Notes: generated by a model from the letters alone, not told the origin. A stretch of 64,000 bases of DNA from Vreelandella stevensii S18214 (GCF_000275725.1 NZ_AJTS01000041.1:1-64000), one strand, 5' to 3'. Positions 48,693-58,652 are shown, counted from the stretch's first letter. Translations and numbers: made by a program.

Positions 48693-49100
48693 ATGCGCAT
48701 TGGTCAGTTGGCGCAGTTGGTAGGGGTCGAAACACAGACGATCCGCTTCTATGAACAGCAGGGCTTGTTGCCGCCGCCTGATCGGCAGGACAACGGTTAC
48801 CGTGTCTATACCGAGAAGCATGGTGAGGGGCTGGCCTTCATCCGTCGCTGCAGAATCCTGGGCCTGTCACTGGCTGAGATTCACGAACTACAGAGCTATC
48901 AGGACGACCCTCATCAGCCTTGTACCGCCGTCAACGCCTTGCTCGATGATCACATCTCTCATGTGCGGTCGCAGATAACCGCTCTGCAAGCGCTTGAGAA
49001 ACAACTCGTTTCACTGAGAGCGAGTTGCAACGATGACCGGGAAGTTGAGGCGTGTGGGGTTCTTGCTGGAATTAGCGAAGGAAACATGCACCAGCAGTAG
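48693..49100 (+). CDS. MerR-family metal regulator (CadR/PbrR-like)
   Basis: This protein has 135 residues from the ATG at 48693, which follows GGGGAGGAGG. It has a MerR winged helix (I-G-Q-L-A-Q-L-V-G-V-E-T-Q-T-I-R-F-Y-E-Q) and three cysteines placed like the CadR/PbrR metal site (H-Q-P-C-T-A-V, R-A-S-C-N-D and E-A-C-G-V-L). It is divergent from the CDF gene and likely activates it with Cd, Pb or Zn. Confidence 0.88.
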   Translation: MRIGQLAQLVGVETQTIRFYEQQGLLPPPDRQDNGYRVYTEKHGEGLAFIRRCRILGLSLAEIHELQSYQDDPHQPCTAVNALLDDHISHVRSQITALQALEKQLVSLRASCNDDREVEACGVLAGISEGNMHQQ

Positions 49101-49727
49101 GTGAAGCATCAACCAGATAATCCGATGAGATGCCGGTCTGTCTCACTCTCATGCAAAGGTAAGATCAACCATTTAATCCGCTTACCCATTAATCTCAACG
49201 GCTTCCTGCAGCGATGTTTGGAGTTCGTCAAAAATGCTCATCCAGAAACTTCCTCCTTTAATTGGTGGGTCAGTGTTTTCAATGCGGCCTTTTCAGCAAG
49301 TGTTATGTTGTCCTTCATGTTCTTAGGGTAGGCCAATATCACAGATATATGGTCGCCGCCTGGTTGTCATCTGGCTGCTAACAGGATGAAAGACATGTGA
49401 GTAATGTAATCCCTGGAAAAGATAACGTATTGATAATTCTTGGTTTCCGCATTGCAGGCGCGATACCAAAGTTTATTTTGTTGCACTCATAATCTCTTGG
49501 TCGTAAATTCATGTGCTACTGGAGTTTCCAGCTGTTGCAGCGTAACGGTGTAGCTCATCGATGATTCCATATATGGCAGTAATCGTCGGCATGGTGGATA
49601 CCTAGCCCCCACAAAAGAGTGAGCCGAGTTTAGCGGTGTGGGGGCATGAGGGCAAAGCGATACTCCACTGACCGTATCCATTGCCTGGATAGGTTTAGTG
49701 AGCTTGTGGATCGATAGACAATGTCCC
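49101..49727. other. Gene-free region after the ISPpu12-like genes
   Basis: About 630 bp without a convincing gene. It must contain the right end of the ISPpu12-like element, but the inverted repeat is not clear to me. Confidence 0.4.
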
Positions 49728-50387
49728 TTATTGGCGGCTAGTACCAAACGCTCGTACACCTAGCCCGTACTGCTTTGTATTCGTTTTACAGAGATAAGAG
49801 GCACGTGTGAAAGCCTGCTCAAAGCTAGTTAGGTCACCTCGGTCGATCCAGTAGTAAGGGTTATCAGGGACGTGTACCCATGGCTCTTGAGGGTTCCAAG
49901 TGATTCCCAGCGCGCTGTACCAAGCACGTGACACCCGGCTGATAAGGTTCTCGTTTTGAGAGCCTGCCTTACCTGGCATGTGATACGCGTCACGATTCAG
50001 TAGGAAGAAGAAGTGATAGTGCGGCTTGCCGTTAAGGCCAACCTCCCGGCACCATACGTAGCGCACCTTAGTGTCAGGCACCCAGCCAGCTTGGCGTTTA
50101 CTCTCACGATCATGTTTGATAATCGCTTTAAAGGAAGCGATGAACCTTGCGATAAGGCCTTTGTGATCCTCCGGCCTCATCCGGTCGCTTATCGTTGTGG
50201 GAATGACAGGATCGACCCTGAAGGCTAGCACGCGAGGGTAGTCAGCGAGAGCCTTGTGCATTGTAATGTAAAGGGCCTGAAGGTATTCATCGGCCATTGG
50301 GAGATGTTTCACTTGGAGAGCAAGCCCGTTGAAGGTAGGAGCAGCGTTCAAGCACAAATTAGCGTTTGATGGGTGTCGTTGAAGCAT
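49728..50387 (-). CDS. Inovirus Gp2-like (YagK/YfjJ domain) protein
   Basis: This protein has about 219 residues from the ATG at 50387, which has GAGGT upstream; an ATG at 50438 is also open. The features are R-V-D-P-V-I-P, K-V-R-Y-V-W-C-R-E-V-G-L-N-G-K-P-H-Y-H-F-F-F-L-L-N-R and Y-Y-W-I-D-R-G. The H-Y-H in a hydrophobic strand resembles HUH-type rolling-circle replication proteins, and the family is found in phage satellites and integrative islands. Confidence 0.8.
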   Translation of the reverse strand: MLQRHPSNANLCLNAAPTFNGLALQVKHLPMADEYLQALYITMHKALADYPRVLAFRVDPVIPTTISDRMRPEDHKGLIARFIASFKAIIKHDRESKRQAGWVPDTKVRYVWCREVGLNGKPHYHFFFLLNRDAYHMPGKAGSQNENLISRVSRAWYSALGITWNPQEPWVHVPDNPYYWIDRGDLTSFEQAFTRASYLCKTNTKQYGLGVRAFGTSRQ

Positions 50388-50701
50388 TTTAATTACCTCG
50401 ATAGTGAGATCGACCCATGCCTTCGGAGGCATGAGCATGTATGTCAGGCACGACGAAGCCTCCAGCGGAGGCTGGATTCATTGAGACGGATACGTGTGGA
50501 TGGCTACCTTTACGCTCGCTACTCAGGGACGGGGCTTGATGCCCCTCCCATTACCCTTTGATTTAAATATTTGATTTAACTAATAATAATTAAACAAGGT
50601 TCTTGGGAATGGGTAGTGACCGATAGGTACTGATGGTTGCTGGTGGGAGTGAGTCGCCGTCAGCGAATAATCACTCTTCAATTAAATGAGGAAAGATTGA
50701 G
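50388..50701. other. Intergenic region between AlpA and the Gp2-like gene
   Basis: Contains two small GC-rich hairpins (CATGCCT with AGGCATG at 50416-50433, and CCTCC with GGAGG at about 50460-50472). No RNA gene is recognisable. Confidence 0.4.
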
Positions 50702-50902
50702 TTACTTCAGCACTGCTTCATTCCTGCGCTCGATGCTTTCGCAGATCCAGGCTTCCACTTCACGCTCGACCCAGGCAACAGCCCGAGTGCCCAGCTTGAT
50801 GGGCTGAGGGAACTGCCCAAGGCTGATGTACTTGTAGACCGTCGATCTAGCCAGCCCAGTACGATCCATGACGTCTTTGATGCGGATTAATCGATTGCTC
50901 AT
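50702..50902 (-). CDS. alpA: AlpA-family transcriptional regulator
   Basis: This 66-residue MerR-like winged helix protein has I-R-I-K-D-V-M-D-R-T-G-L-A-R-S-T-V-Y-K-Y-I and F-P-Q-P-I-K-L-G-T-R-A-V-A-W. AlpA proteins act in P4-like satellites and islands, where they can control integrase genes or excision. It is 175 bp from the Gp2-like gene's 5' region and probably co-expressed with it. Confidence 0.9.
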   Translation of the reverse strand: MSNRLIRIKDVMDRTGLARSTVYKYISLGQFPQPIKLGTRAVAWVEREVEAWICESIERRNEAVLK

Positions 50903-50980
50903 GACGAACTCCTGTTATTCGTTCATGAGATGAGGCAGGTGAGTATTTTTTAATTGGAGAGTGGCTTTGGCGACTGGTGG

Positions 50981-52657
50981 TTATGCGTCGCTAGGCTCTT
51001 GAGCGTCAGACTCTGTGGCATCATCTGACTCATCATTGATAGCTGAAAGGCAATCCTGATGATGTGTTTGCCAATAGGTTTTTAGATCCTCGCTGACAGG
51101 GCTGCGGGATATAGTGGTCGTTGGCTCTTTACCGGCATCTTCGGAACGCAGGCCATAGCTACGTAGTTGAAACGCGGGTAAGGTCGAGCCGTTAGGTGAA
51201 TTGGGAAAAACAGGCACAAGCATGTAGGTCATTGCTTCGTCGTCTCCGTGTCCATTACGGATGATGTCACGCTGAAGCTGTTTGGCTAGGTGATGTGACA
51301 GGGCATAAAACAGTAGCGCCAAGGGGTGATAAGAGAATTGTTCTGTTATTGGTTCTACTGTGGGAGGCTTATCGTCCAAGGCCTTTGTATAGTTGTCTGC
51401 TTTTTCAGACGCCCATTCTGACTCCTGCTCAGGTTTCGTTTCGATCACATATTCAGGCGTTATGCCTAAACGACGAGCAGTCGCCACTATAACGTCATGT
51501 TGTGGCTGTTCAGGCCCGGAACAACCTTCTTTCAATTCATTCCAGGAGGAAGTTAGCAGACGACAAGTATCGATATGAACACTGGTAAGTAACCAGTTTG
51601 CATCCTCCACATCGTAGCGCTTAAGCAGTTCTTCAACGCCACCTTCTAGATAACGTGTGCTTGGCAGCATTGATAGCGCCAGGTCAAAAACCATTTTGAT
51701 TTCGTTGTATCTCTCTTGATATTTTTTAGCCTCGCGATAAGGATCATGCTCTCGTTTTGATTCATCCTTAGTATCGTCTGACACGGTACTATCAGAACCC
51801 TTGTTGGCATTGTACTCCTTCAACAATGCTTCGATTTGCAAGCTGCATACCCCTGCAGTCATCACTGCATCCACTATTCCACCGACTAACTCCGTTCTTT
51901 TTATTTCACCTTTTGTTGATTCCGTTACCTCGGGTTTGGTGCTTGAAGGCGGCGACACAATTGTAATGGGCGTTCTTGTGTGTTTTCCAAATGAGGGGTG
52001 GGCTAAATCAAGCAGATAAATAGAGGTTTTGCGTTTTTTAGCTTGGTGTGAGTATCGCCCTGGCTCATGGTGAGCAACGATACCTAAATCAACCAATTTC
52101 TTCAGTTGCCTATCTATGCGGGAGCGTGACATCCCAGTGAGGTGACGTATTGTTGATATTCCAAGGCTGGTTATTACACCTGGCGTATCAGCATGAGCTA
52201 GCAACACCATTAATAGCCACCGGTTAGGCAAGGTCAACCTTGAACGGCGGCGACGTCCATCTCTTACCAGATCCTTATTTTTATTTTCAGCAGATAGTAG
52301 GGTCGTTTTGGTAAGTGTGGCTATTTCTTCTACGTGGTGCGTAGAAGACAACGGATACTTCTGTAGTTCTTTCACAAACTTTGCTGATAAACGATAACGT
52401 ACCGCTGGCCGACCTGGTCCTTTAATAGGTAGCCGCTCAATCTCAATAAACTGGTTTTGCCTTTCTCCGTGTTTTTTTATGAGACAACCCCAGGCTCGAC
52501 GGCCTTGCGCATACGTCATGCCTAGGCTCATGAAGAGATCCTTCAAAGTGCCATCAAAGCTCTGGTCAGCGCCTATCACAGACGCCCACTGCATCAGTAG
52601 CCATCGTTCTTCGGGCGTTAGGCGAGCGTTCTTGTAGGTCAGAATGGATGTGTGCAT
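50981..52657 (-). CDS. Large hypothetical protein with winged-helix-like N-terminal half
   Basis: This protein has about 558 residues from an ATG at 52657; the open frame reaches an ATG at 52717. The N-terminal half contains two segments that look like winged helices: L-T-P-E-E-R-W-L-L-M-Q-W-A and L-T-L-P-N-R-W-L-L-M-V-L-L-A-H with G-I-S-T-I-R-H-L-T-G-M-S-R-S-R. The C-terminal half is acidic and low in recognisable motifs. It could be a replication or regulatory protein of the island. It is divergent from the ribbon-helix-helix gene. I do not recognise the family. Confidence 0.7.
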   Translation of the reverse strand: MHTSILTYKNARLTPEERWLLMQWASVIGADQSFDGTLKDLFMSLGMTYAQGRRAWGCLIKKHGERQNQFIEIERLPIKGPGRPAVRYRLSAKFVKELQKYPLSSTHHVEEIATLTKTTLLSAENKNKDLVRDGRRRRSRLTLPNRWLLMVLLAHADTPGVITSLGISTIRHLTGMSRSRIDRQLKKLVDLGIVAHHEPGRYSHQAKKRKTSIYLLDLAHPSFGKHTRTPITIVSPPSSTKPEVTESTKGEIKRTELVGGIVDAVMTAGVCSLQIEALLKEYNANKGSDSTVSDDTKDESKREHDPYREAKKYQERYNEIKMVFDLALSMLPSTRYLEGGVEELLKRYDVEDANWLLTSVHIDTCRLLTSSWNELKEGCSGPEQPQHDVIVATARRLGITPEYVIETKPEQESEWASEKADNYTKALDDKPPTVEPITEQFSYHPLALLFYALSHHLAKQLQRDIIRNGHGDDEAMTYMLVPVFPNSPNGSTLPAFQLRSYGLRSEDAGKEPTTTISRSPVSEDLKTYWQTHHQDCLSAINDESDDATESDAQEPSDA

Positions 52658-52766
52658 AGCATGCAGCTTACGGCATTCTACAAAAAATAAAAATCCGATT
52701 TCACGGACTTTTAACAATTCACTTTTTTACGTTGTTCTATTACATTGTAATTAACCATTGAAACCG

Positions 52767-52788
52767 TACATTGCATGTGTACAATGTA
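52767..52788. promoter_or_regulatory. Operator-like dyad between two divergent island genes
   Basis: TACATTG (52767-52773) and CAATGTA (52782-52788) are perfect 7-bp arms around 8 bp. A further TACATTGTA half-site lies at 52741. It could bind either divergently encoded protein. Confidence 0.5.
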
Positions 52789-52852
52789 TTTGACATGTGA
52801 CAGCCGACTCAAAAAAAATTAGATATATCTAATTCACTAGTGGAAATTGTTC

Positions 52853-53548
52853 ATGACTCAACCTTTCGATTGGATCGTAACTCGTGATCCTGCTCAGCTG
52901 GAGTGGATAGCTAGTTACTTGGCGCGTAAGATTTTCAAAGGTTCTACGGCGTTCATTTCGGTAAAACCGCCTGCTGAGTACGGTTATGTTGAGATGGCTA
53001 AAAGCTTGAAGAAGCTTCCTGATGAAGCTGAATATCGAGAAGCCAGCAGGCAAATGAAAGGAGCCTGGAATACGTACCAATACCGTAAGAAGAATGGCAA
53101 CCCAGTCTCTCTTCAAATCCCAGAGAAAAAAATAAAGCAACTAAAGCTTTTAGCGAAAAAGCGTAAACAGTCTCAAGCACAAACACTCAGCGACCTTATT
53201 AACGAGGCGCTGGGAAAAAAGAATTTTATAGCTAAAGAAACCAGCAATTTAAGCGATTCGTTTTTAGATGTAGCACAACAATATATACATCAAAGTGACG
53301 TGGATAGTTTGATCGATGAGTTGATGAACGAAATAAATCACCGCTGTTACCTTGAAGTACTGAAGAATGCAGGAGATCCAGTTAAAGACTTCAGTGTACG
53401 CGCTATTTATTTTCACTCAGTCAGAGAGCGTATTACAGAGCTGGCAACTAAAATCTCTATCATGCAGTCTCGTGACGGATCCGTAAACTCTACGATACTT
53501 GAAAAAGCCTTAGAAAAAAGTAGTAGACATGGATTCAATCATTATTAA
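52853..53548 (+). CDS. Ribbon-helix-helix DNA-binding protein, MatP-like
   Basis: This protein has 231 residues from the ATG at 52853. The middle contains V-S-L-Q-I-P-E-K-K-I-K-Q-L-K-L-L-A-K-K-R and L-S-D-L-I-N-E-A-L, a ribbon-helix-helix motif like that of MatP, and the N-terminal W-I-V-T-R-D-P-A-Q-L-E-W-I region loosely recalls MatP's coiled part. The C-terminal third is helical and unknown. It may organise or regulate island DNA. AT-rich compared with the flanks. Confidence 0.65.
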   Translation: MTQPFDWIVTRDPAQLEWIASYLARKIFKGSTAFISVKPPAEYGYVEMAKSLKKLPDEAEYREASRQMKGAWNTYQYRKKNGNPVSLQIPEKKIKQLKLLAKKRKQSQAQTLSDLINEALGKKNFIAKETSNLSDSFLDVAQQYIHQSDVDSLIDELMNEINHRCYLEVLKNAGDPVKDFSVRAIYFHSVRERITELATKISIMQSRDGSVNSTILEKALEKSSRHGFNHY

Positions 53549-53625
53549 AAATTTTAAGTTGGCAAGCTGAAATCCAGCAATAGCGTTACAATCAACACTT
53601 ACATCAAACTAAAAATAAAGTTTTT

Positions 53626-54460
53626 CTACTTAGTATGATTTAACAGAGCACACCCAGCATTAGCAGCGCAGGGTGTGCAGGAACTTGGTAACATTACAGA
53701 ATTAAATAAATTTGCTACTTTTATCAAAGCACGCTTTCGTTCCTCATAATAATCATACCGATCATAGACGCCTTCAACGCCTTTCAGCTTGTGATTCAAG
53801 CAACGCTCAGCCACATGGCTAGGTACGCCGGTCTCAGCCAACAGACTGCGGCAAGTGCGCCTAAGGTCATGCACCGTAAACTCGGGTAAATCACCCATTC
53901 TATTTTCAGGTTGCTGCTTCTTGCCTGGTTCTTTACCAAATAGCTTAGCAATGGCGCGATTGAGTGTATCCTTGCCCATATGGGGCTGCTTACTGCTACG
54001 ACGGCTAGGAAATACGTAAGGTGAACCACAAGCACGGATGTGAAGCTCCTCTAACCACTCGACTGCCTGTGGTGGCAAAGGAATCGCCATTCCCACACCC
54101 GATTTGCTGCGCTCTCCGGGTAAGTTCCATTTTGCATTGTTCAAGTCAAATTCTGACCACGTGGCTTCAGTGAGCTCTGTTTTACGCACTCCAAGCACAA
54201 CAAGCAGTGCGCATGCGAGATAGTTGTCACGCGTAAAGCTAGTGCGATTTTCTCTGAAAACCTCAAAGGCAAACCTGAGCTCCTCAACGCTAAGTGCTCT
54301 ATCACGGCTTTTCTCGACCCCGCCCGCATCGTTGACGTTGAAAGCAGACGCAGGGTTATAGGTCAAAAACCCTAGCTTGATGCCATGGTTAAATAGCTGT
54401 TTTAAGTACATCAAAGCGTCATTTGCAACGGTTGGGCGACCGCTGTTAGTTACCCTTCTG
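53626..54460 (-). pseudogene. int: Tyrosine integrase, C-terminal fragment
   Basis: This catalytic part has V-L-G-V-R-K-T-E-L-T-E-A-T-W (first Arg), H-D-L-R-R-T (His and second Arg) and H-K-L-K-G-V-E-G-V-Y-D-R-Y (His and Tyr). The frame is open from the insertion point at 54460 to the stop, so the fragment lacks its own start; the first internal ATG is at 54414. Joining it to the fragment at 56184-56623 restores the frame exactly. Confidence 0.88.
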
Positions 54461-54465
54461 ATAAT

Positions 54466-56183
54466 CCCGGCTTATTCATGAGGCCGACCTGAAAACGAAG
54501 ATGGCGAGTGGTTTTCTCTTGTAGAATCAGGATATTCCTGCCAGAACACGATTCAAGAGGACCACTCGCCATGGGTGAAAGCCTATCCACCTGGACGCCC
54601 TCATGCAACGGCTCTGTCCGTGTTGAGCTGAGCGGCCAGCGCACCACCAGCGACAGCGGCGCTCTGCTGTTGCGTGAGGCCCTCGACAACAGCGGCGTGA
54701 TTGAGGCGCTGGAAGACAATCTGGTCGATCGACGCCACCCGCTGCGCATCCTTCATTCGCTGGCCAGCCAGTTGCGTACCCTGGTGCTGCAGCGTGCGAT
54801 GGGCTGGATCGATCTCAGCGATACCGACACGCTGCGCCGTGACCCGCTTTGGCAGTTGGCCTGCAGCGATGCACGCGGGACGACGCCATTGGCGCAGGAC
54901 AGGCCGTCTCAAGCCACGCTGTCGCGGCTGCTGACCTGCCTCGGCCGAGACGACAACATCGATGCCGTGCACGAAGGCCTGCTGCGACTGGTGGTCTGGC
55001 GCCTGACCTCGCTGAAGAACGGCGAGCGCCCCAAACAGCTGACGCTGGACATCGATGGCCTGCCGATCGAGGTGCATGGCCATCAGGGCGGGTCGGCCTA
55101 TCATGGCCTTTACGGGGCCCGCATCTACTCGCCGCTGGTCGCATCGTTGGCGGAGACCGGCGACATGGTGGGCGGCCTGCTGCGCGAGGGCAACGCCGGC
55201 CCGGCAGAGAACGCCGACACCTGGATCCCGCATCTGGTACGACGACTCAACGAGAGCACCGGGGCACAGGTTCGTGTGCGCATCGACGCCGGTTTTACCG
55301 ATAACGCGACGCTGGAGGCCCTGGAGGATCGGGAGATCGAATACCTGGGCCGGTTGCGCAGTCACACCGGTCTACAGAAGCTGGCAGCACCGCTCCTGAA
55401 GCGGCCACCCGGCCGGCCACCCGAGCAGCCTCGCGAGTGGTGCCACGATCTGGAGTACCAAGCCGGCTCCTGGTCGGCACCGCGGCGCGTAGTGCTGGTG
55501 GTGCAGGAACGCCCCGATGACCTGCTGCTGCATGCCTTCTTCCTGGTCACCAACCTCAGCAAGTTCGACTGGCCGCCAGAGAAGGTCCTGGCACTCTATC
55601 GCAAGCGCGGCAGCGCCGAGGCGCACATGGGCGAAGTGAAGTCGGCGCTCGACGTGCACCTCTCGTCGACCGATCGCGGCGCCTCCACCGTTCAGAACGT
55701 GATGGCGCGCAACGAGGTGAGCCTGCTGCTCAGCCTCTACGCCTACCAGGTCCTGCATGGCCTGCGCTGCCTCCTGGAGCGGCAAACCCGACAAGGCTGG
55801 AGTCTGAGTCGGATGCGCGAGCAGGTGCTCAAGGTCGCCGCCACGCTGAGGCTGCACGCTCGGCGAATCACCGTTCATCTGGGTGCCGCCGCCGACAAGT
55901 GGTGGCCGACGCTGCTGAAGGGGCTACCGAAGCTGACCGCACTGAGCTGACGCTCCTGCGAGACCACCACAGCATCAGAAAGCGAGCGACCGGAGCGGCG
56001 GTCGGCGATCACGGCTGCTTGGACGGCCACCATTGATTCCAAAGAGCTATAAGTAAGTAGGAAAAGGGCTGCGTTCAGGCATTACTCAACAGCCACTCGC
56101 GCTGAAAAGGCGAATCCTGATGAGCAATGCCAACAGCCAGTACCTTCAGACCGCTCAATCAGCGCCCTCGTGAATAAGGCGGG
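54466..56183 (+). mobile_element. IS1380-family insertion sequence within the integrase gene
   Basis: This 1718-bp element has ends CCCGGCTTATTCATGAG (left) and, read inward, CCCGCCTTATTCACGAG (right). A 5-bp target duplication, ATAAT, is present on both sides (54461-54465 and 56184-56188). It carries one transposase gene. Confidence 0.92.
54571..55950 (+). CDS. IS1380-family transposase
   Basis: This 459-residue DDE transposase starts at the ATG at 54571. Features include L-T-L-D-I-D-G-L-P-I-E-V-H-G-H with the first Asp, V-R-V-R-I-D-A-G-F and the C-terminal Y-R-K-R-G-S-A-E-A-H-M-G-E. It is intact and about 90% identical to the remnant at 28540-28966 over the shared part. Confidence 0.93.
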   Translation: MGESLSTWTPSCNGSVRVELSGQRTTSDSGALLLREALDNSGVIEALEDNLVDRRHPLRILHSLASQLRTLVLQRAMGWIDLSDTDTLRRDPLWQLACSDARGTTPLAQDRPSQATLSRLLTCLGRDDNIDAVHEGLLRLVVWRLTSLKNGERPKQLTLDIDGLPIEVHGHQGGSAYHGLYGARIYSPLVASLAETGDMVGGLLREGNAGPAENADTWIPHLVRRLNESTGAQVRVRIDAGFTDNATLEALEDREIEYLGRLRSHTGLQKLAAPLLKRPPGRPPEQPREWCHDLEYQAGSWSAPRRVVLVVQERPDDLLLHAFFLVTNLSKFDWPPEKVLALYRKRGSAEAHMGEVKSALDVHLSSTDRGASTVQNVMARNEVSLLLSLYAYQVLHGLRCLLERQTRQGWSLSRMREQVLKVAATLRLHARRITVHLGAAADKWWPTLLKGLPKLTALS

Positions 56184-56623
56184 ATAATGGTACGCACATC
56201 CATAGGGGTAACGCTAGCCAGCGTTAGCGAACCGATGGCAGGAGCAATATCCTTTTCAAAGACGCGTTTAGGGATGTTGGGATGCTTGAGTCGCTTATCG
56301 AGCTCCTGATACCAATCGTCAAACAGATCCTGCACCGTGCTAATGGTTATTTTTTCTTCACGTACGCGCTCTACAAGAGGGTCTGTACCGCTACGAATGG
56401 CTTTCTGAGTCTCAACCACTTGCTCACGAGCTTCGAGCAAGGAGAGTTCAGAGCATTTACCCAGTGTCATACCGCGACGCTTACCTGCGAAGGTGTAGCG
56501 GCACATCCAATAGGCCGCTCCTGACTTCGGAATCATCAAGTACAAACCGTTGCCATCACCGTAGCGCCCAGGCTTGGCTTCTCTGATCAATGATTGAATT
56601 TTCTTGGCAGTAAAACTCCCCAT
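56184..56623 (-). pseudogene. int: Tyrosine integrase, N-terminal fragment
   Basis: This begins M-G-S-F-T-A-K-K-I-Q-S-L-I-R-E-A-K-P-G-R-Y-G-D-G-N-G-L-Y-L, the P4-integrase DUF4102-type N-terminal domain, followed by a core-binding region that stops at D-V-R-T-I-I. The ATG at 56623 follows GGAGGGGGAGGAAAG; an ATG at 56659 is also open. After excision of the IS the protein would continue R-R-V-T-N-S-G-R-P-T and reach about 424 residues, a normal P4-type integrase length. Confidence 0.88.
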
Positions 56624-56694
56624 CGCTCTTTCCTCCCCCTCCGCCACGCCTAAAACCATATATTTATTTATATTTCAGACACTTATATTAATAT

Positions 56695-56771
56695 TGGGTA
56701 GTAAAACCTCAGAAATACGCCCAACTGGTGGATAGCATGGCATTTTACTACCCACTTTACTACCCACTTGG
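56695..56771. repeat. Integrase arm-type repeats, right end
   Basis: ACTACCCA occurs at 56747-56754 and 56759-56766 with the same 12-bp spacing as at the left end, and once in inverse orientation at 56695-56702. All lie between the integrase start and attR. Confidence 0.6.
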
Positions 56772-56870
56772 CGGTGGATTAAGCGGGATTTCGGTGGACG
56801 AGCATGGACAAGAATTTTATTAAAAAATATATAAAACAGTATCTTATAGAATTAAAAAAACGACCATAGG

Positions 56871-56892
56871 CATCACTCAATATTCTGTATCT
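56871..56892. repeat. attR, 22-bp direct repeat at the yicC 3' end
   Basis: Identical to attL at 10262-10283. On the minus strand it encodes the last five codons and stop of yicC (I-Q-N-I-E-stop), so integration kept the gene intact. Confidence 0.82.
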
Positions 56893-57751
56893 GCTCCCGC
56901 ATCTGCTCGATCAGCACCTTCAGCTCTACCGCGCAGCGGGTGGTCTCTGCCACCACGGATTTCGATGACAGCGTATTCGCTTCGCGGTTGAGCTCCTGCA
57001 TCAGGAAGTCCAGGCGGCGGCCTTTGGGGCCTTTTTGGGCGAGCTGGTGGCGCACTTCGTCGATATGTGCGGTGAGGCGGTCGAGCTCTTCGTCCACGTC
57101 GGCTTTTTGGGCCACCAGTACCAGCTCGGCTTCCAGGCGCTGGGGGTCGAGTTCGGTCTTGGCGCTTTCCAGGCGCTCCAGCAGTTGGGCCCGCTGGCGT
57201 TCCAGAATTTGCGGCAGCAGGCTGCGTACGGTGGCCACTTGCTCACTGACGGCGTCCAGGCGGGTGGTGATCATCTCGGCCAGCTTTTCGCCTTCTCGGG
57301 CGCGGGCGTCGATCAGTTCATTCAGCGCCTGGTCGAACAGCGCTTTGGCGGCGGCCTTGATGGCGTCCTGGTCCAAGTGCTGGGTTTCCATCACGCCGGG
57401 CTGGTTGAGCAGCGCCAGAGTGGTGGGCGGTACGGCGCTGGGCACCTGCTGCTGAATGGCCGCCAGGGCGTCGGCAATCTCTTGCAGGCGCGCGATGTTC
57501 ACCGCCGGTGCCTGGGCGGTGTCGGCGCTCTCGAAACGCACGCTGCACTCCACCTTGCCACGCGCCAGGCGGGTACGCAGCGCTTCGCGCAGCAGCGGCT
57601 CCAGGTCACGCAGGCTTTCGTGCAAACGAAAATGCGGCTCCAGGTAGCGCTGGTTCACCGAACGTATCTCGACCTGCAGGGTGCCAAAAGGGGCGGCCTG
57701 CTCGGCGCGGGCGAAGGCGGTCATGCTGTGAACGTGGCGGGGGCTGGCCAT
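56873..57751 (-). CDS. yicC: YicC family endoribonuclease-like protein
   Basis: This protein has 292 residues from the ATG at 57751, preceded by AGGAG; the open frame extends upstream but homology begins here. The N-terminal motif S-M-T-A-F-A-R and E-I-R-S-V-N-Q-R-Y-L-E, and the C-terminal G-R-R-L-D-F-L-M-Q-E-L-N-R-E-A-N-T-L are YicC signatures. YicC in E. coli is linked to RNA turnover. Its 3' end is the island attachment site. It is divergent from rph. Confidence 0.95.
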   Translation of the reverse strand: MASPRHVHSMTAFARAEQAAPFGTLQVEIRSVNQRYLEPHFRLHESLRDLEPLLREALRTRLARGKVECSVRFESADTAQAPAVNIARLQEIADALAAIQQQVPSAVPPTTLALLNQPGVMETQHLDQDAIKAAAKALFDQALNELIDARAREGEKLAEMITTRLDAVSEQVATVRSLLPQILERQRAQLLERLESAKTELDPQRLEAELVLVAQKADVDEELDRLTAHIDEVRHQLAQKGPKGRRLDFLMQELNREANTLSSKSVVAETTRCAVELKVLIEQMREQIQNIE

Positions 57752-57901
57752 GGGGGCTCCTGTGGGTCGCGTTTTGGTCAGTCTACCTGATCTTGTCGGG
57801 GCGGGGTGCCTTGAATGGGGCTGGCCTGAATAGCCCCATGCCGGGTGGCGTTGACGTGTACAATGGTAGGCCTTTTCAACGTAATGATGATGTGAGGTGC
57901 T

Positions 57902-58639
57902 ATGCGTCCTGATGTAGTTCGCCCCAGCGGTCGCGAGGCCAACCAGCTGCGTGAGATTCGTTTGACCCGCGACTTCACGCGCCATGCCGAAGGCTCTGTG
58001 CTGGTGGAGTTTGGCGAGACCAAGGTGCTGTGCAACGCCAGCGTGGAAGCGGGCGTACCGCGCTGGCTGCGTGGCAAAAATCAGGGCTGGATTACGGCGG
58101 AGTACGGCATGCTGCCCCGCGCCACGCACTCCCGCAGCAACCGCGAAGCCACCCAGGGCAAGCAGGGTGGTCGCACGCTGGAGATTCAGCGGCTGATTGG
58201 CCGTAGCCTGCGCGCGGCGGTGAATTTGAAGAAGCTGGGTGAGTTCACCATTACCGTGGATTGCGATGTAATCCAGGCCGATGGCGGCACGCGCACGGCG
58301 GCGATTACCGGTGGCTGCGTGGCGCTGGTGGACGCCATTCGCTACCTGCAGCGGGAAAAGAAAATCAAGGGCGACCCCTTCAAGCAGCTGGTCAGCGCCA
58401 TTTCCGTGGGTATTTACAAGGGCGTGCCGGTGCTGGACCTGGACTACCCGGAAGACAGCAAGGCCGATACCGACCTGAACGTGGTGATGACCGAAAACGC
58501 CGAGCTGATCGAAGTGCAGGGCACCGCTGAAGCGGGCGCGTTTAACCGCCAGGAACTGAACGCCATGCTGGACCTGGCCGAGAAAGCCGGTGAAGAGCTG
58601 CGCGAGAAGCAGCGTGAAGCGCTGGGCATTCGCGGCTAG
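57902..58639 (+). CDS. rph: Ribonuclease PH
   Basis: This 245-residue phosphorolytic exoribonuclease trims the 3' end of tRNA precursors. It opens with [13 protein letters not shown], followed by T-H-S-R-S-N-R-E-A and [16 protein letters not shown], with conserved active-site arginines, and [17 protein letters not shown]. It is normal in length. Confidence 0.96.
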   Translation: MRPDVVRPSGREANQLREIRLTRDFTRHAEGSVLVEFGETKVLCNASVEAGVPRWLRGKNQGWITAEYGMLPRATHSRSNREATQGKQGGRTLEIQRLIGRSLRAAVNLKKLGEFTITVDCDVIQADGGTRTAAITGGCVALVDAIRYLQREKKIKGDPFKQLVSAISVGIYKGVPVLDLDYPEDSKADTDLNVVMTENAELIEVQGTAEAGAFNRQELNAMLDLAEKAGEELREKQREALGIRG

Positions 58640-58652
58640 GCGGGCCTGAAAC

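Noticed and set aside
49487-49759. 90-residue ORF after the ISPpu12-like genes
   Set aside because: No recognisable features or convincing ribosome-binding site, and it overlaps the Gp2-like gene's 3' end.
54601-55365. 254-residue frame opposite the IS1380 transposase
   Set aside because: Antisense shadow; the plus strand has a complete DDE transposase with inverted repeats and a target duplication.
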